DNA of 31,377 nucleotides from an uncultured Bacteroides sp. (GCA_958477465.1 CAUEFX010000052.1:1-31377), one strand, 5' to 3'; numbered from the stretch's first letter, positions 7,883 through 17,506 are shown. Notes: a model not told the origin generated them from the letters alone. A program made the numbers and translations.

Positions 7883-9526
7883 CTATTTCATATTAATTAA
7901 TTCACGCTTAGGCGCATTTAATGGCTTCCGGGTAGACTTGCGCAATACTTCACCGGCTTTTTTGCCCCGCCATTCAAATATATCCTCTTTATTCTGCGGC
8001 CGGATGTAATCGAACCAGACAAACGTGGGCAGTTTCATTTTATCAGCCGGAATCTGATCCATCGGATAAAGTACTCCGTCCGACTTGGGGCTCATAACCA
8101 TACGCTTCATTTTGCGGTCCTTCAGATACATCGTCAGCAGACTGGTCTGGGAGGTGTTCATGCCAATCATCGTGCTATCCTCCTCCTGCGGGTAAAAGAC
8201 AACCAATACATTGGCTATGACATCTACTTTCCGCATCTCACCGCTGTCAAAATAGGCTTTGATCTCTTTTCCCGAAACCTGGTTGTAGTGCAGCGAATCT
8301 TTCATCTCCACCGTCAGTGCCTGATTGATGATGTGCGCCCAATCGATCGTACTGTCATTCATATAGATCTTGATCTCTTCGCCCAACAACTGCTGGCCTT
8401 CGTTCCAAAGGATCGGATCGGTATACATCGTCACACAAGAATCTTTGGAATTATAGACCAATGAATCACAGACGCCCTGCAAGTCGGTGCGGAACATGCG
8501 CACCTTGTGATAAGCCCTCATCTCACGAAACATCGAATCCGTATTCAGATAAGAGGTAATCATCATTAAAGTATCGGCATGCATATAAAGGCTGTCGCCC
8601 TGAGAATAGTCGATAGCTACCGCCCGTTTTGTGGCGAAAGCGCTATCGGTCAGTTCATTGTAAAAGCAGTAATCTCCCGTCAGCATATTGCGATTGACGC
8701 TGTCGTTCATCACCACATTGTCGAAAGCCTCGCCATATCCCGATTTGCGGTCGTAGAACAGACTGTCGCCGGTCATCCGTTTCCCTTGGTTCGTCAATAC
8801 GGAGCGGTCCAGCAATTCGGCCTGTTCGGTCAAGGTATTGTAGATCCCCCGCTCCGAGAAGATGTGGTTCTCATCACTCACAATTTCAGACGGACCGAGG
8901 ATGGTTGCTGTTTTGGATACGGTATTATACTTCAGGGTATCCGAGGTCAGGATAAACTTGGGATTGACCAGTTTCACGTTATGATTGAAGACGGACAGCT
9001 TGGTAGACGGGCTGTATTCACCCCAGTCGGAAGTAAGCACGTTCTCTTCGTCCGTCAATGTACCTCCCTCGAAATAATATCCCAAATCATAAACGCGGTC
9101 GTAATTCAAACTGTCTGTCAGCAACGTCGTGTTACGGTTGATCATCTTAACATTCTCACGAAGCTGGGCCAACTGGGAGATTCCGTCATAGTAGAGGTAA
9201 TCGCCATAGATAAACAGCGTATCTCCCTGCTCCATCCGCACATTGTCAAAGGCCTCTACCGAGTTCGTATTTTCATAGATCAGCGCACTGTCACAGTACA
9301 TGTACATACTGTCATGGCGCAGCCTTACCGAACCGACAAGTACCTGCACGTCCGGACGCGCCATCTTATCGGCTCTACCCTCGTCGGCATGAAGAAGATC
9401 TACCTTCGTCTTTTTCTTCTGAGGTTTCTGTTGGGGCCGCTGATCCTGAGCCCAAAGGAAATATGCCCCGAACAGGCATATCACCCCCGTGAGGACGCTT
9501 TTAAAAAAGACATTATTCGTTCTCAT
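7883..9526 (-). CDS. OstA-like protein (LptA/LptD N-terminal-domain repeats), LPS transport
   Basis: 547 residues with a signal peptide (cleavage near Gln27, after YFLWAQ). The mature protein is built of repeated short beta units containing DSL-YxD and GDxLxY patterns, such as SMYMYCDSALIYENTNSVEA and GDTLFIYGDYLYYDG. This is typical of the OstA/LptA beta-jellyroll family that binds and passes lipopolysaccharide across the periplasm. It is longer than LptA (about 185 in E. coli) and lacks an LptD barrel, so several jellyroll modules probably stack into a bridge. Its ATG shares one base with the surA stop (TAATG), giving tight coupling with the chaperone that helps outer membrane proteins fold. 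lptB lies elsewhere in the window (23,818). Confidence 0.82.
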   Translation of the reverse strand: MRTNNVFFKSVLTGVICLFGAYFLWAQDQRPQQKPQKKKTKVDLLHADEGRADKMARPDVQVLVGSVRLRHDSMYMYCDSALIYENTNSVEAFDNVRMEQGDTLFIYGDYLYYDGISQLAQLRENVKMINRNTTLLTDSLNYDRVYDLGYYFEGGTLTDEENVLTSDWGEYSPSTKLSVFNHNVKLVNPKFILTSDTLKYNTVSKTATILGPSEIVSDENHIFSERGIYNTLTEQAELLDRSVLTNQGKRMTGDSLFYDRKSGYGEAFDNVVMNDSVNRNMLTGDYCFYNELTDSAFATKRAVAIDYSQGDSLYMHADTLMMITSYLNTDSMFREMRAYHKVRMFRTDLQGVCDSLVYNSKDSCVTMYTDPILWNEGQQLLGEEIKIYMNDSTIDWAHIINQALTVEMKDSLHYNQVSGKEIKAYFDSGEMRKVDVIANVLVVFYPQEEDSTMIGMNTSQTSLLTMYLKDRKMKRMVMSPKSDGVLYPMDQIPADKMKLPTFVWFDYIRPQNKEDIFEWRGKKAGEVLRKSTRKPLNAPKRELINMK

Positions 9527-10917
9527 TAATCTTTAATCCAACCCGGATATTTGAAATCGCAGTTTTTCCAGTTTTCATTGATACGCACATAAGTATGCTT
9601 CTGCTTTTCCAAAATCCATTTATGCAGCATCTCGTCCCGGCGTTTAGAGATAACGATCTCTTTCAGATTCTGATAATCTTCCGTAATGGTCGCCTTATGG
9701 CCGTTGATGCGGGTCTTTAACTTCACAATAGCGCAGATCTCTTTTCCGTCTTTCTCGTTGACCATGGTAAAGGCTTTCGAAATCTCACCGACGTTCAGCT
9801 TATCCACCACCTTTGCTACATCCTGCGGCAACTCCTGCATTTCGAACTTGGAGGTAGCCATGGCGTCATTGGAGTTGGTGTTCACCATCAGCCCGTGGTT
9901 GTTACGCGTATCCTTGTCGTGAGAAAGTACGGAAGCAGCATCATCGAATGAGAATTTACCGGAGCGGATATCATCGGCAATAGAGTCCAACCGTCCACAG
10001 GCCTCTACCAGCTCGTTTTCGGAGACTTTAGGACGCAGCAGGATGTGGCGGGTGTTTACACGGTCACCACGCTTTTCTATCAGCTGTATGATATGGAATC
10101 CGTATTCCGACTCCACAATCTTGGAGACCTTCTTGGGGTCCTGCAAACTGAAAGCGACGGCGGCATAAGCCGGGTCCATCATTCCCTTGCCCATGAAATC
10201 GGTTTCACCGCCACGCATGGCAGAACCACGGTCTTCTGAATACAGACGGGCCAAGGTGGAGAATTCCGTCTCTCCTTTATTCACACGGTCGGTATATTCG
10301 CGCAAGCGTCTCTTCACATCTTCTATCTCCTCGACTGGAATTTTGGGCTGCAAGGTAATAATCTGTACCTCTACCTGTGTAGGAACATAAGGAATGCTGT
10401 CCTGAGGAAGGTCCTTGAAATAACGGCGCACTTCGGAAGGAGTCACTTTTATATCTCCCACGAGTTTCTGCTGCATTTTCTGCACGGTAAGTCCCTCGCG
10501 TGCATTCTCGCGAAGAGTTTCACGTATCTGAGACGGGGTTTTGTTCTGTTGCTCAAAGAAGTATTCTTCCATCTTTTCTCTTGAGCCCAACATCTGTATC
10601 CAATGGTTGGTCATCGCATCTACCCGCTGAATCACTTCACTTTCGGGAACCTCGATACTGTCAAGACGCGCCTGGTGTAAAAACAATTTCTGTACGGCCA
10701 GCTCTTCCGGAATCACACAATAAGGATCACCGTCTATTTTACGTCCGTCATACAAGGCACTCAAGCGTGCTTCTTCTACTTCCGATTTCAGAATAGCTTC
10801 GTCGCCTACAACCCAAACTACTTCGTCAATCACATTGTCCTGTCCGTACATTGCCGTGTCAGCCAGTATTGCCAGCACAAATAAAACAACAAATCTAAAG
10901 TTTACAAACTTCTTCAT
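9526..10917 (-). CDS. surA: SurA-like periplasmic chaperone / peptidylprolyl isomerase
   Basis: 463 residues, close to E. coli SurA (428). A signal peptide ends near ...MYGQ (residue 25). An N-terminal SurA chaperone region follows (NVIDEVVWVVGDEAILKSEV). Two parvulin domains come next, the first at about 178-285 (VQIITLQPKI, then FSTLARLYSEDRGSAMRGGE and YGFHIIQLIEKR), the second from about 287 (NTRHILLRPK) to 400. The family escorts unfolded outer membrane proteins and isomerises proline bonds. It lies nine bases after the lipoprotein gene upstream and overlaps the OstA-like gene downstream. Together these make an envelope-assembly operon that also carries mutL. Confidence 0.9.
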   Translation of the reverse strand: MKKFVNFRFVVLFVLAILADTAMYGQDNVIDEVVWVVGDEAILKSEVEEARLSALYDGRKIDGDPYCVIPEELAVQKLFLHQARLDSIEVPESEVIQRVDAMTNHWIQMLGSREKMEEYFFEQQNKTPSQIRETLRENAREGLTVQKMQQKLVGDIKVTPSEVRRYFKDLPQDSIPYVPTQVEVQIITLQPKIPVEEIEDVKRRLREYTDRVNKGETEFSTLARLYSEDRGSAMRGGETDFMGKGMMDPAYAAVAFSLQDPKKVSKIVESEYGFHIIQLIEKRGDRVNTRHILLRPKVSENELVEACGRLDSIADDIRSGKFSFDDAASVLSHDKDTRNNHGLMVNTNSNDAMATSKFEMQELPQDVAKVVDKLNVGEISKAFTMVNEKDGKEICAIVKLKTRINGHKATITEDYQNLKEIVISKRRDEMLHKWILEKQKHTYVRINENWKNCDFKYPGWIKD

Positions 10918-10926
10918 TCTTTGTAT

Positions 10927-11778
10927 TTAATAATTATATATAATCTTATTCCTCTCTACAGCGCGCTTATACAAATCATCTTTCACCCGCCGCATAAAAT
11001 CGACCCGCTTTATGTTGACAAGCATGTCCTTCACCTCCGGCATCGCAAATTCATAAGGTGCTTCTTCTCCTATCGCCCGATAATCGGCCACATTAAGAAA
11101 GTAATGAAAAGCGGTATCCTTCAATTCCACATGGCGATTCTTACTGATATACTCTTCCGGCATCTCTGTCTGCAAGGGAATCATATCCAGCACTTCGCTC
11201 AACGGTACCCATTTATCGTAGAAGTATTCGTATTTCACCGCGTTCTGAAAACTGTATTTTTCCAGATGCTCCACAGCTTCCTGTGCATCGGACTTGTACC
11301 ATTTCCGGACATTGGCAATTTGAGGAGCAGTTAAAGGCACTTTGATAAACAACCCTTTCACCAAGGGGCGGTCCAATTTGAAAAGTTCTTTGTTTTTCTC
11401 GTAATATTCGGCAAGTTCCTGTTCCGGAATCTCATTGGTAAGTTTCTGCCCGATCAGCTCTTGCTGGTAAGTATGCATAATCAAGGCTCTCCGGTAGTTT
11501 CCTACCAATCTTTCGATCTCTTCGTTATCGGGGATGTTATTCTCGGCCTTCTCATACAGCAGGACGTCTTCCGCCCAATCCCGTATATAGTGCTCGGTGA
11601 AAAGCAGACTGTCATCTTTTGACAATCCGGCAGGAAGCACGGATTGCAGGTCTTCCTTGTACAAAAAGTTACCATCCACCTCTACCAGAGGAGTTTTCCC
11701 CTTATGATCATGGCTGTCCGTACACGCCGCACAGAAAAAGAGAGAAACCAGTAAGAGGCCCGTTATTCGCATTGTCAA
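10927..11778 (-). CDS. SurA-N-like lipoprotein without a parvulin domain
   Basis: 283 residues. A lipoprotein signal peptide ends in FFCAAC with Cys19 as the lipidation site, followed by TDSHDHKG, so the mature protein is probably membrane-tethered in the periplasm. The rest is helical, with a SurA/PpiC-type N-domain pattern (VEVDGNFLYKEDLQSVLP, then helices containing EELAEYYEKN-like segments), but I see no parvulin signature. It may be a chaperone-only paralogue or have lost isomerase activity. It precedes surA by nine bases and follows the 515-residue PPIase gene by about 50. An alternative start at Met3 would shorten it by two residues. Confidence 0.8.
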   Translation of the reverse strand: MTMRITGLLLVSLFFCAACTDSHDHKGKTPLVEVDGNFLYKEDLQSVLPAGLSKDDSLLFTEHYIRDWAEDVLLYEKAENNIPDNEEIERLVGNYRRALIMHTYQQELIGQKLTNEIPEQELAEYYEKNKELFKLDRPLVKGLFIKVPLTAPQIANVRKWYKSDAQEAVEHLEKYSFQNAVKYEYFYDKWVPLSEVLDMIPLQTEMPEEYISKNRHVELKDTAFHYFLNVADYRAIGEEAPYEFAMPEVKDMLVNIKRVDFMRRVKDDLYKRAVERNKIIYNY

Positions 11779-11830
11779 CTGAATTTATACTTATATTCAA
11801 GGTACGAAGATAATGCAATAATCGGTTATA

Positions 11831-13378
11831 TCAGTGGTTATTAACTGTTTTTAAAACCTCTTGGTTAATTTCAACCTTACTTTCGGCACGTAAACGCTTC
11901 ACCCAAAGCGATTCAAGGAAATTCTGGTAATCGGCGGCAAGTGGTCCGCGCACCTCGTTATAGCTATCCGGACCTTTCCGTTTTCCGCCAAAAACAGTTG
12001 TAAAAGGATAAGCCTCCAAAGGTTCGAAGCTACCGGATTTAAAGACCAGCTTGTCTACATATTTATTGTCGCCCTTTGCAAACAGCCCTTCCTCCACCTT
12101 CACGATTTCCGCAACCGAATCATTATATGTTTTGGCAATGGTATCGGCCCAGACTTCTTCCGGCAGTTTCTTTATGAGCTTCTTTATTTCTTTTGCCATT
12201 TTCTTGTCGGCGCAATGCACCACGATGCCTTTATAACGCGGTTCTTTGTAATTATAATCCGACTTATGAGAAGCAAAATAAGCAGCCTGTCCGGCTTCGT
12301 CGGCAACAGCCCGTTCCCAAACCTCACGATTGCTGATTTCGAACAGCAACATTCCTTCTTTATACTCCTGCATCAAAAGACGGAAAGCCGGATATTTCTC
12401 TTCCAGACGGCTGTTCTCATAATCGAGCACCGACTTCACCGTGAATGCTTCCAACTGCATTTTCAGGCTTCTGGGATATGATGCGGCAAAGCGCTTGAAG
12501 TCTGCGCCGGTATATGCATGGTTGTCCAACGTGAAAAGAGTTTTCTCTGTTTCTCCTTTGGTCAGCAGTTCCTGCAAAGCGTCATTATCGGGCTGATAGT
12601 TATACTCAGCCTTCAGTTTCTCAACGCATGCCTCCGTGCCTTTGTCAATGCCGGACCTGCGTGCCAGACGGCGGCTGATCTCCTCCTTCACTTCTGCAAA
12701 AGGAGCCAATTCTTTCCGGTCGAGTACCTTAACGATATGCATGCCTTGGGGGGTAAAGAACGGTTTGGAGATCTCTCCGCTCTTCATTGCAAAAACGACA
12801 TTCTCAAATTCTTCCGGAGTCTGAAGGAAGCCCACCCAGAACGGATTCTTATCATCAGAGAACTCACTGACGTAAGATGCAAAATCGGCATCCGGATTGG
12901 CAGATAAAACCTGGTACAGGGAGTCCATGCGAGCTTCGGTTTCGCTCACCAAGGATTTCGGGGAGGTTTGCGGCAAATACTTGAAAATATGCATGACCTG
13001 CACGTATCCCGCATGTGAAGCGGCTTTCATCTTATCATAAAACTGGCGTGCGTATGCTTCATCTGCCTCTTCATCCGTCAGATATGATTTTGCCAATTGG
13101 CGGCGATACCCATTCAGCTCTTCGCGAAAAGCACGGGTCGTATCGATCCCGGCAGCTTCGGCAGCTGCCACTTTCAACTTAAAGTTGATAAAAAGATCGA
13201 CGTATTCATCCAACGTCTTAGCCTCCAACTCATTCAGGGAATTGTTCTTGTTATAGATGTATTCAAACTCGGAGCGAGTAATATCTTTCCCGTTAATCCG
13301 CATCAACACCGGATCTTCTTGTGCAAAAGCTGAAAGCCCGAACAGGCAGGTTAGCAACAAAACCAGATTTTTTTTCAT
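11831..13378 (-). CDS. Peptidylprolyl isomerase, PpiC/parvulin type, periplasmic
   Basis: 515 residues with a cleaved signal peptide (MKKNLVLLLTCLFGLSAFAQ). A chaperone-like N-domain follows (VLMRINGKDITRSEFEYIYN). One parvulin domain lies at about 121-225 (YVQVMHIFKYL, then FASYVSEFSDDKNPFWVGFL and FFTPQGMHIVKVLDRKEL). A long helical C-terminal region shows degenerate PPIase-like repeats. It is the first gene of the chaperone block, transcribed after the guaB terminator, so a promoter should lie in 13,379-13,450, though no clear TAnnTTTG box is visible. Expected role: folding of exported envelope proteins together with the two SurA-like proteins that follow. Three such genes in series suggest partly distinct clients. 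Confidence 0.87.
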   Translation of the reverse strand: MKKNLVLLLTCLFGLSAFAQEDPVLMRINGKDITRSEFEYIYNKNNSLNELEAKTLDEYVDLFINFKLKVAAAEAAGIDTTRAFREELNGYRRQLAKSYLTDEEADEAYARQFYDKMKAASHAGYVQVMHIFKYLPQTSPKSLVSETEARMDSLYQVLSANPDADFASYVSEFSDDKNPFWVGFLQTPEEFENVVFAMKSGEISKPFFTPQGMHIVKVLDRKELAPFAEVKEEISRRLARRSGIDKGTEACVEKLKAEYNYQPDNDALQELLTKGETEKTLFTLDNHAYTGADFKRFAASYPRSLKMQLEAFTVKSVLDYENSRLEEKYPAFRLLMQEYKEGMLLFEISNREVWERAVADEAGQAAYFASHKSDYNYKEPRYKGIVVHCADKKMAKEIKKLIKKLPEEVWADTIAKTYNDSVAEIVKVEEGLFAKGDNKYVDKLVFKSGSFEPLEAYPFTTVFGGKRKGPDSYNEVRGPLAADYQNFLESLWVKRLRAESKVEINQEVLKTVNNH

Positions 13379-13449
13379 AACAAAGTCTCATTTACATACA
13401 TACGTTTTATTAAACGCTGAAAGAGAAAAAAAATTGTATCGCCCTAAAA

Positions 13450-13495
13450 TTAAAAAGCCTGCCTTCAAAATATGACAAAGCATAATCAAAGGCAG
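13450..13495 (-). terminator. Terminator after guaB
   Basis: On the minus strand a CTGCCTT/AAGGCAG stem (arms 13,489-13,495 and 13,459-13,465) is followed by a T-rich run (complement of AAAAATTAAAA). It separates guaB from the chaperone block. Confidence 0.6.
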
Positions 13496-13524
13496 ACTGA
13501 TTTATTTTAGCCGACAGATGTTTC

Positions 13525-15000
13525 TTATTCCGGACGACTGTAGTTGGGTGATTCACTCGTAATAGTCACATCGTGCGGGTGACTTTCCATCACACCGGCA
13601 TTGGTGATGCGGGTAAATTTCGCATCATGCAGTTTCTCTATATTGGGTGCGCCACAATATCCCATTCCGGCACGCAGACCTCCGGTCAGCTGATAAATGA
13701 CTTCATACAAAGTGCCTTTATAGGGAACACGGGCGGCAATACCTTCCGGTACCAGCTTTTTCACATCCGACTCACCGCTCTGGAAATAACGGTCTTTCGA
13801 CCCGTTCTCCATCGCTTCCAATGAGCCCATGCCCCGATACGACTTGAACTTACGGCCATTGAAAATAATCGTTTCGCCCGGACTTTCTTCCGTTCCGGCC
13901 ACCAGTGAGCCGATCATCACGGAATAACCGCCGGCAGCAAGGGCTTTCACCACATCGCCCGAATAGCGCAATCCGCCATCTGCAATCAGAGGGATACCGG
14001 TGCCTTTCAAAGCTTTTGCCACATCATAAACAGCCGACAACTGGGGAACTCCCACACCGGCCACCACGCGAGTCGTGCAAATAGACCCCGGCCCGATTCC
14101 TACTTTCACTCCATCGGCACCTGCATCGACCAATGCCCTGGCAGCTTCACCGGTAGCGATATTACCTACGACGATATCAATATTCGGGAACTTCTTTTTT
14201 GCTTCTTTCAGTTTCTCGATTACGAATTTTGAATGTCCGTGAGCTGTGTCTATCACGATAGCATCCACTCCAGCATCCACCAAAGCCTGCATACGCTCCA
14301 TCGTATCCGCAGTAACTCCCACACCGGCAGCCACACGCAAGCGCCCTTTAGAATCCTTGCAAGCCATCGGCTTATCTTTTGCTTTGGTTATATCCTTATA
14401 AGTTACCAGACCGATCAGTTTATTGTCTTTATCAACCACCGGAAGCTTCTCTATCTTATATTTCTGCAGGATTTGTGCGGCTGCTTCCAAATCGGTAGAC
14501 TGGTTGGTGGTAACCAGATTATCTTTTGTCATCACCTCGTCGATATGCTTGTTCATATCACGCTCAAAACGAAGATCACGGTTCGTTACAATACCTACAA
14601 GATAGCGATCGTCATCTACTACCGGAATACCGCCGATCTTATATTCAGACATCAAGGCAAGGGCATCACGGACAGTGGAACCTTTTTTGATAGTCACCGG
14701 ATCGTAGATCATGCCGTTTTCGGCACGCTTGACCGTAGCGACCTGCTTGGCCTGCTCTTTAATAGACATATTTTTATGGATAACGCCAATTCCTCCCTCA
14801 CGGGCTATCGCAATAGCCATTTTAGCTTCCGTAACCGTATCCATGGCTGCGGTCACAAAAGGAATCTTCAACTCAATGTTTTTTGAAAACTTTGTCGAGA
14901 GCTCGACAGTACGCGGTAAAACTTCGGAATAAGCGGGGATCAACAAAACGTCGTCATACGTTAATCCGTCCATTACAATCTTATCAGCAATAAATGACAT
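13525..15000 (-). CDS. guaB: Inosine-5'-monophosphate dehydrogenase
   Basis: Oxidises IMP to XMP with NAD+, the committed step to guanine nucleotides; cytosolic tetramer. 491 residues, normal for the bacterial enzyme. The TIM-barrel core is interrupted by a pair of CBS domains at about 97-213 that commonly bind adenine or guanine nucleotides. The active-site loop GPGSICTT carries catalytic Cys308, and the conserved barrel blocks VDAGVDAIVIDTAHGHS and LIADGGLRYSGD are intact. A TATATTTG -7 box with CTTG 20 bp upstream precedes it. It is followed by a hairpin terminator, so it is probably transcribed alone. Confidence 0.97.
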   Translation of the reverse strand: MSFIADKIVMDGLTYDDVLLIPAYSEVLPRTVELSTKFSKNIELKIPFVTAAMDTVTEAKMAIAIAREGGIGVIHKNMSIKEQAKQVATVKRAENGMIYDPVTIKKGSTVRDALALMSEYKIGGIPVVDDDRYLVGIVTNRDLRFERDMNKHIDEVMTKDNLVTTNQSTDLEAAAQILQKYKIEKLPVVDKDNKLIGLVTYKDITKAKDKPMACKDSKGRLRVAAGVGVTADTMERMQALVDAGVDAIVIDTAHGHSKFVIEKLKEAKKKFPNIDIVVGNIATGEAARALVDAGADGVKVGIGPGSICTTRVVAGVGVPQLSAVYDVAKALKGTGIPLIADGGLRYSGDVVKALAAGGYSVMIGSLVAGTEESPGETIIFNGRKFKSYRGMGSLEAMENGSKDRYFQSGESDVKKLVPEGIAARVPYKGTLYEVIYQLTGGLRAGMGYCGAPNIEKLHDAKFTRITNAGVMESHPHDVTITSESPNYSRPE

Positions 15001-15029
15001 AGGGCTATGCGTTTAAAATTTATTACGTG

Positions 15030-15037
15030 CAAATATA
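15030..15037 (-). promoter_or_regulatory. Putative -7 box of the guaB promoter
   Basis: On the minus strand TATATTTG (complement of CAAATATA) matches TAnnTTTG, with CTTG 20 bp upstream as a weak -33 box. It ends 30 bases before the guaB ATG and lies just beyond the recQ terminator, giving guaB an independent start. Confidence 0.5.
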
Positions 15038-15070
15038 CAGTTTTTATTCAACACAGACAAGGATAGAAAT

Positions 15071-15104
15071 AAAAAAAATCCCCTTACCAAACAGTAAGAG
15101 GATT
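15071..15104 (-). terminator. Terminator after recQ
   Basis: Minus-strand stem AATCCTCTTAC / GTAAGGGGATT (one G-U pair) with a six-base loop, directly followed by eight T residues. It lies 36 bases past the recQ stop. Confidence 0.85.
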
Positions 15105-15140
15105 CTTCCATAAAATCGTATTCTATACAGTCTCGCTTTC

Positions 15141-17321
15141 TTAATTGGCCATTTCCGAAATGAACTTAATACGGACCAGACGTACCTCTTCTTCCGTGAA
15201 ATCATCACCCAATTCATCAAGAGCATCATCTATCTTATCGGTGGTCGATTCTTTGAAATAATCATAAATATCGAGCATGTGATCCTCATCCATGATTTCG
15301 TCAAGGAAATAATCTATATTCAACTTAGTACCCGAATAGACAATCGCCTCTACCTCATCCAACAATTCTCCGAACTCGATCCCTTTCGACAAAGCAATAT
15401 CATCCAAAGCCACCTTGCGGTCGATAGCCTGAATAATGGAAACCTTCAATTTGGATTTATTTGCTACCGTACGTACACGCAAATCTTCGGGACGCTCGAT
15501 CTCATTCTCCTCGCAATGGCGCTTGATCAGCTTGCAGAACTCCTCACCATAGCGTTTGGCCTTTCCTGCACCGACTCCCGGGATATTCTGCAATTCTTCA
15601 AGCGTCACCGGATAAATCGTAGCCATCGCTTCCAAAGAAGGATCCTGGAAAATCACATAAGGCGGCACTTCCAACTTCTTCGACAACTTCTTTCTCAAAT
15701 CCTTAAGCATCGAATAAAGCGCGGGATCCACCGCACAGGAACCACCTCCGCGAGCCGGAGTCTCTTCTTCCACTTCCTCAAAATCATTGTCTTCGGTTAT
15801 CTTGAACGACTTCGGTTTCTTCAGGAATGCATGTCCCTCCTCCGTTACTTTCAACAGGCCATAGTTCTCCACATCCTTACTTAGATACCCGGCAATCAGC
15901 GCCTGGCGGATCACGGCATTCCAAGTCTTATCCTCCTCGCCCATACCGGAACCGAATACTTCCAAATCCTCGTGCAAATGTGCTTGCACTTCGGAAGTTT
16001 CCCTTCCTTGTAAAATATCTATTATATAATCTGCTTTAAAGTTTTCTTTTACTGCTATGACCGCTTCAATCACAGCACACAATAATTCTTGAGCCTCCAC
16101 TTGTTTTTTAGGGTTTAAACAGTTGTCACAATTTCCACAATTATCTTCCAAATACTCCTCACCGAAGTAATGTAATAAAGTCTTACGACGGCAAACGGAT
16201 GACTCGGCATACGCAGCAGTCTCTAACAGAAGCTGCTTGCCGATTTCCTGTTCTGCCACCGGTTTTCCCTGCATGAATTTTTCCAGTTTCTGCAGGTCTT
16301 TGTTTGTATAAAAGGTAATACACCGACCTTCACCGCCGTCTCTGCCGGCACGTCCTGTCTCCTGATAATATCCCTCCAGGCTCTTCGGTATATCGTAATG
16401 TATCACGTATCTTACATCCGGTTTATCAATACCCATACCGAAAGCGATGGTTGCCACAATCACATCGACCTTCTCCATCAGGAAATCATCCTGATTCTGA
16501 GTTCTCGTCGCAGAATCCATTCCTGCATGATATGCTCTTGCATTGATGCCGTTAGCCTGAAGTATTTCGGCAAGCTCTTCTACCTTCTTACGGCTCAGGC
16601 AATAAATAATGCCGGACTTTTCCGGGTTGTTCCGGATAAACTTGATGATATCCCTGTCGATGTTTGCAGTTTTAGGGCGTACCTCGTAATACAAATTCGG
16701 ACGGTTAAATGACGATTTGAATATTTGCGCATCGACCATGCCCAGGTTTTTCTGAATATCGTGTTGTACCTTCGGGGTTGCCGTTGCAGTAAGTGCTATA
16801 AGAGGTGCTTTCCCTATTTCATTGATAATAGGGCGTATCCGCCGATACTCCGGACGGAAGTCGTGCCCCCACTCCGAAATACAGTGAGCTTCGTCAACCG
16901 CATAGAATGAAATCTTAACCGAACGGAGAAATTCTACATTCTCTTCTTTCGTCAATGATTCCGGAGCGACGTATAGCAATTTTGTTTTTCCGGCAAGGAT
17001 ATCAGCCTTCACTTGGTCTATCGCACTTTTATTTAATGAAGAATTAATAAAATGAGCAATGCCGTCTTCTTCACTAAAATTGCGCATAGCATCCACCTGG
17101 TTCTTCATCAATGCAATCAACGGAGAAATAACAATCCCCGTACCTTCCATCAAAAGAGAAGGCAACTGATAACATAAAGACTTTCCCCCTCCCGTAGGCA
17201 TCAACACAAAAGTGTCTTTTCCATCGAGCAAGTTCTGAATGATCGCTTCCTGATTTCCCTTAAATTTATCAAACCCGAAATACCGCTTCAGTTGGTCTGT
17301 CAAATTAATCTTCCCTGCCAT
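15141..17321 (-). CDS. recQ: ATP-dependent DNA helicase RecQ
   Basis: 3'-5' helicase of recombination and replication-fork repair. 726 residues, longer than E. coli RecQ (609). Motifs: Walker A PTGGGKS (42-48), DEAH (143-146), SAT-like LTATATPK (around 177-184), and motif VI ETGRAGRDG (321-329). The RQC zinc site has Cys377, Cys395, Cys398 and Cys401. An HRDC domain lies at about 525-600 (LYSMLKDLRKKLSKKLEVPP, then LQNIPGVGAGKAKRYG). The extra length is an acidic helical C-terminal tail after HRDC (DEIMDEDHMLDIYDYF, then DDALDELGDDFTEEE). Monocistronic, with its own terminator and an inverted-repeat region upstream. Confidence 0.95.
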   Translation of the reverse strand: MAGKINLTDQLKRYFGFDKFKGNQEAIIQNLLDGKDTFVLMPTGGGKSLCYQLPSLLMEGTGIVISPLIALMKNQVDAMRNFSEEDGIAHFINSSLNKSAIDQVKADILAGKTKLLYVAPESLTKEENVEFLRSVKISFYAVDEAHCISEWGHDFRPEYRRIRPIINEIGKAPLIALTATATPKVQHDIQKNLGMVDAQIFKSSFNRPNLYYEVRPKTANIDRDIIKFIRNNPEKSGIIYCLSRKKVEELAEILQANGINARAYHAGMDSATRTQNQDDFLMEKVDVIVATIAFGMGIDKPDVRYVIHYDIPKSLEGYYQETGRAGRDGGEGRCITFYTNKDLQKLEKFMQGKPVAEQEIGKQLLLETAAYAESSVCRRKTLLHYFGEEYLEDNCGNCDNCLNPKKQVEAQELLCAVIEAVIAVKENFKADYIIDILQGRETSEVQAHLHEDLEVFGSGMGEEDKTWNAVIRQALIAGYLSKDVENYGLLKVTEEGHAFLKKPKSFKITEDNDFEEVEEETPARGGGSCAVDPALYSMLKDLRKKLSKKLEVPPYVIFQDPSLEAMATIYPVTLEELQNIPGVGAGKAKRYGEEFCKLIKRHCEENEIERPEDLRVRTVANKSKLKVSIIQAIDRKVALDDIALSKGIEFGELLDEVEAIVYSGTKLNIDYFLDEIMDEDHMLDIYDYFKESTTDKIDDALDELGDDFTEEEVRLVRIKFISEMAN

Positions 17322-17358
17322 CTTTAAATAGGTTGTTTTATTCAGTTCATGATTTTAC

Positions 17359-17506
17359 GTTAGAGTTCCTCTTGCAAGAGACTGCTTTGTACTTCTACAA
17401 ATGCTTTCTATGGGCTCTCGCTGATGCCTTGCCGCCTTTTCAGTCCGAAAACTCATTTCAGACCGGCAGACGGCAAATTCAAAACAGTTTCTAAAAGAAC
17501 TCTAAC
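17359..17506. repeat. 148-bp imperfect palindromic intergenic element between recQ and clpX
   Basis: The outer arms GTTAGAGTTC (17,359-17,368) and GAACTCTAAC (17,497-17,506) are perfect complements. Pairing continues inward imperfectly: CTCTTGCAAGAGACTGCTTTG on the left resembles the complement of CAAAACAGTTTCTAAAAGAA on the right. A central TTGCCG/CGGCAA pair is also present. No open frame fills it. It could be a transcribed long hairpin (clpX end, recQ leader) or a small palindromic repetitive element. No target duplication is visible at its ends. Confidence 0.5.

Noticed and set aside
8579..9529. Long plus-strand frame (316 codons) opposite the OstA-like gene
   Set aside because: It is the antisense shadow of a well-supported gene, with low-complexity codon-mirror residues and no motif.
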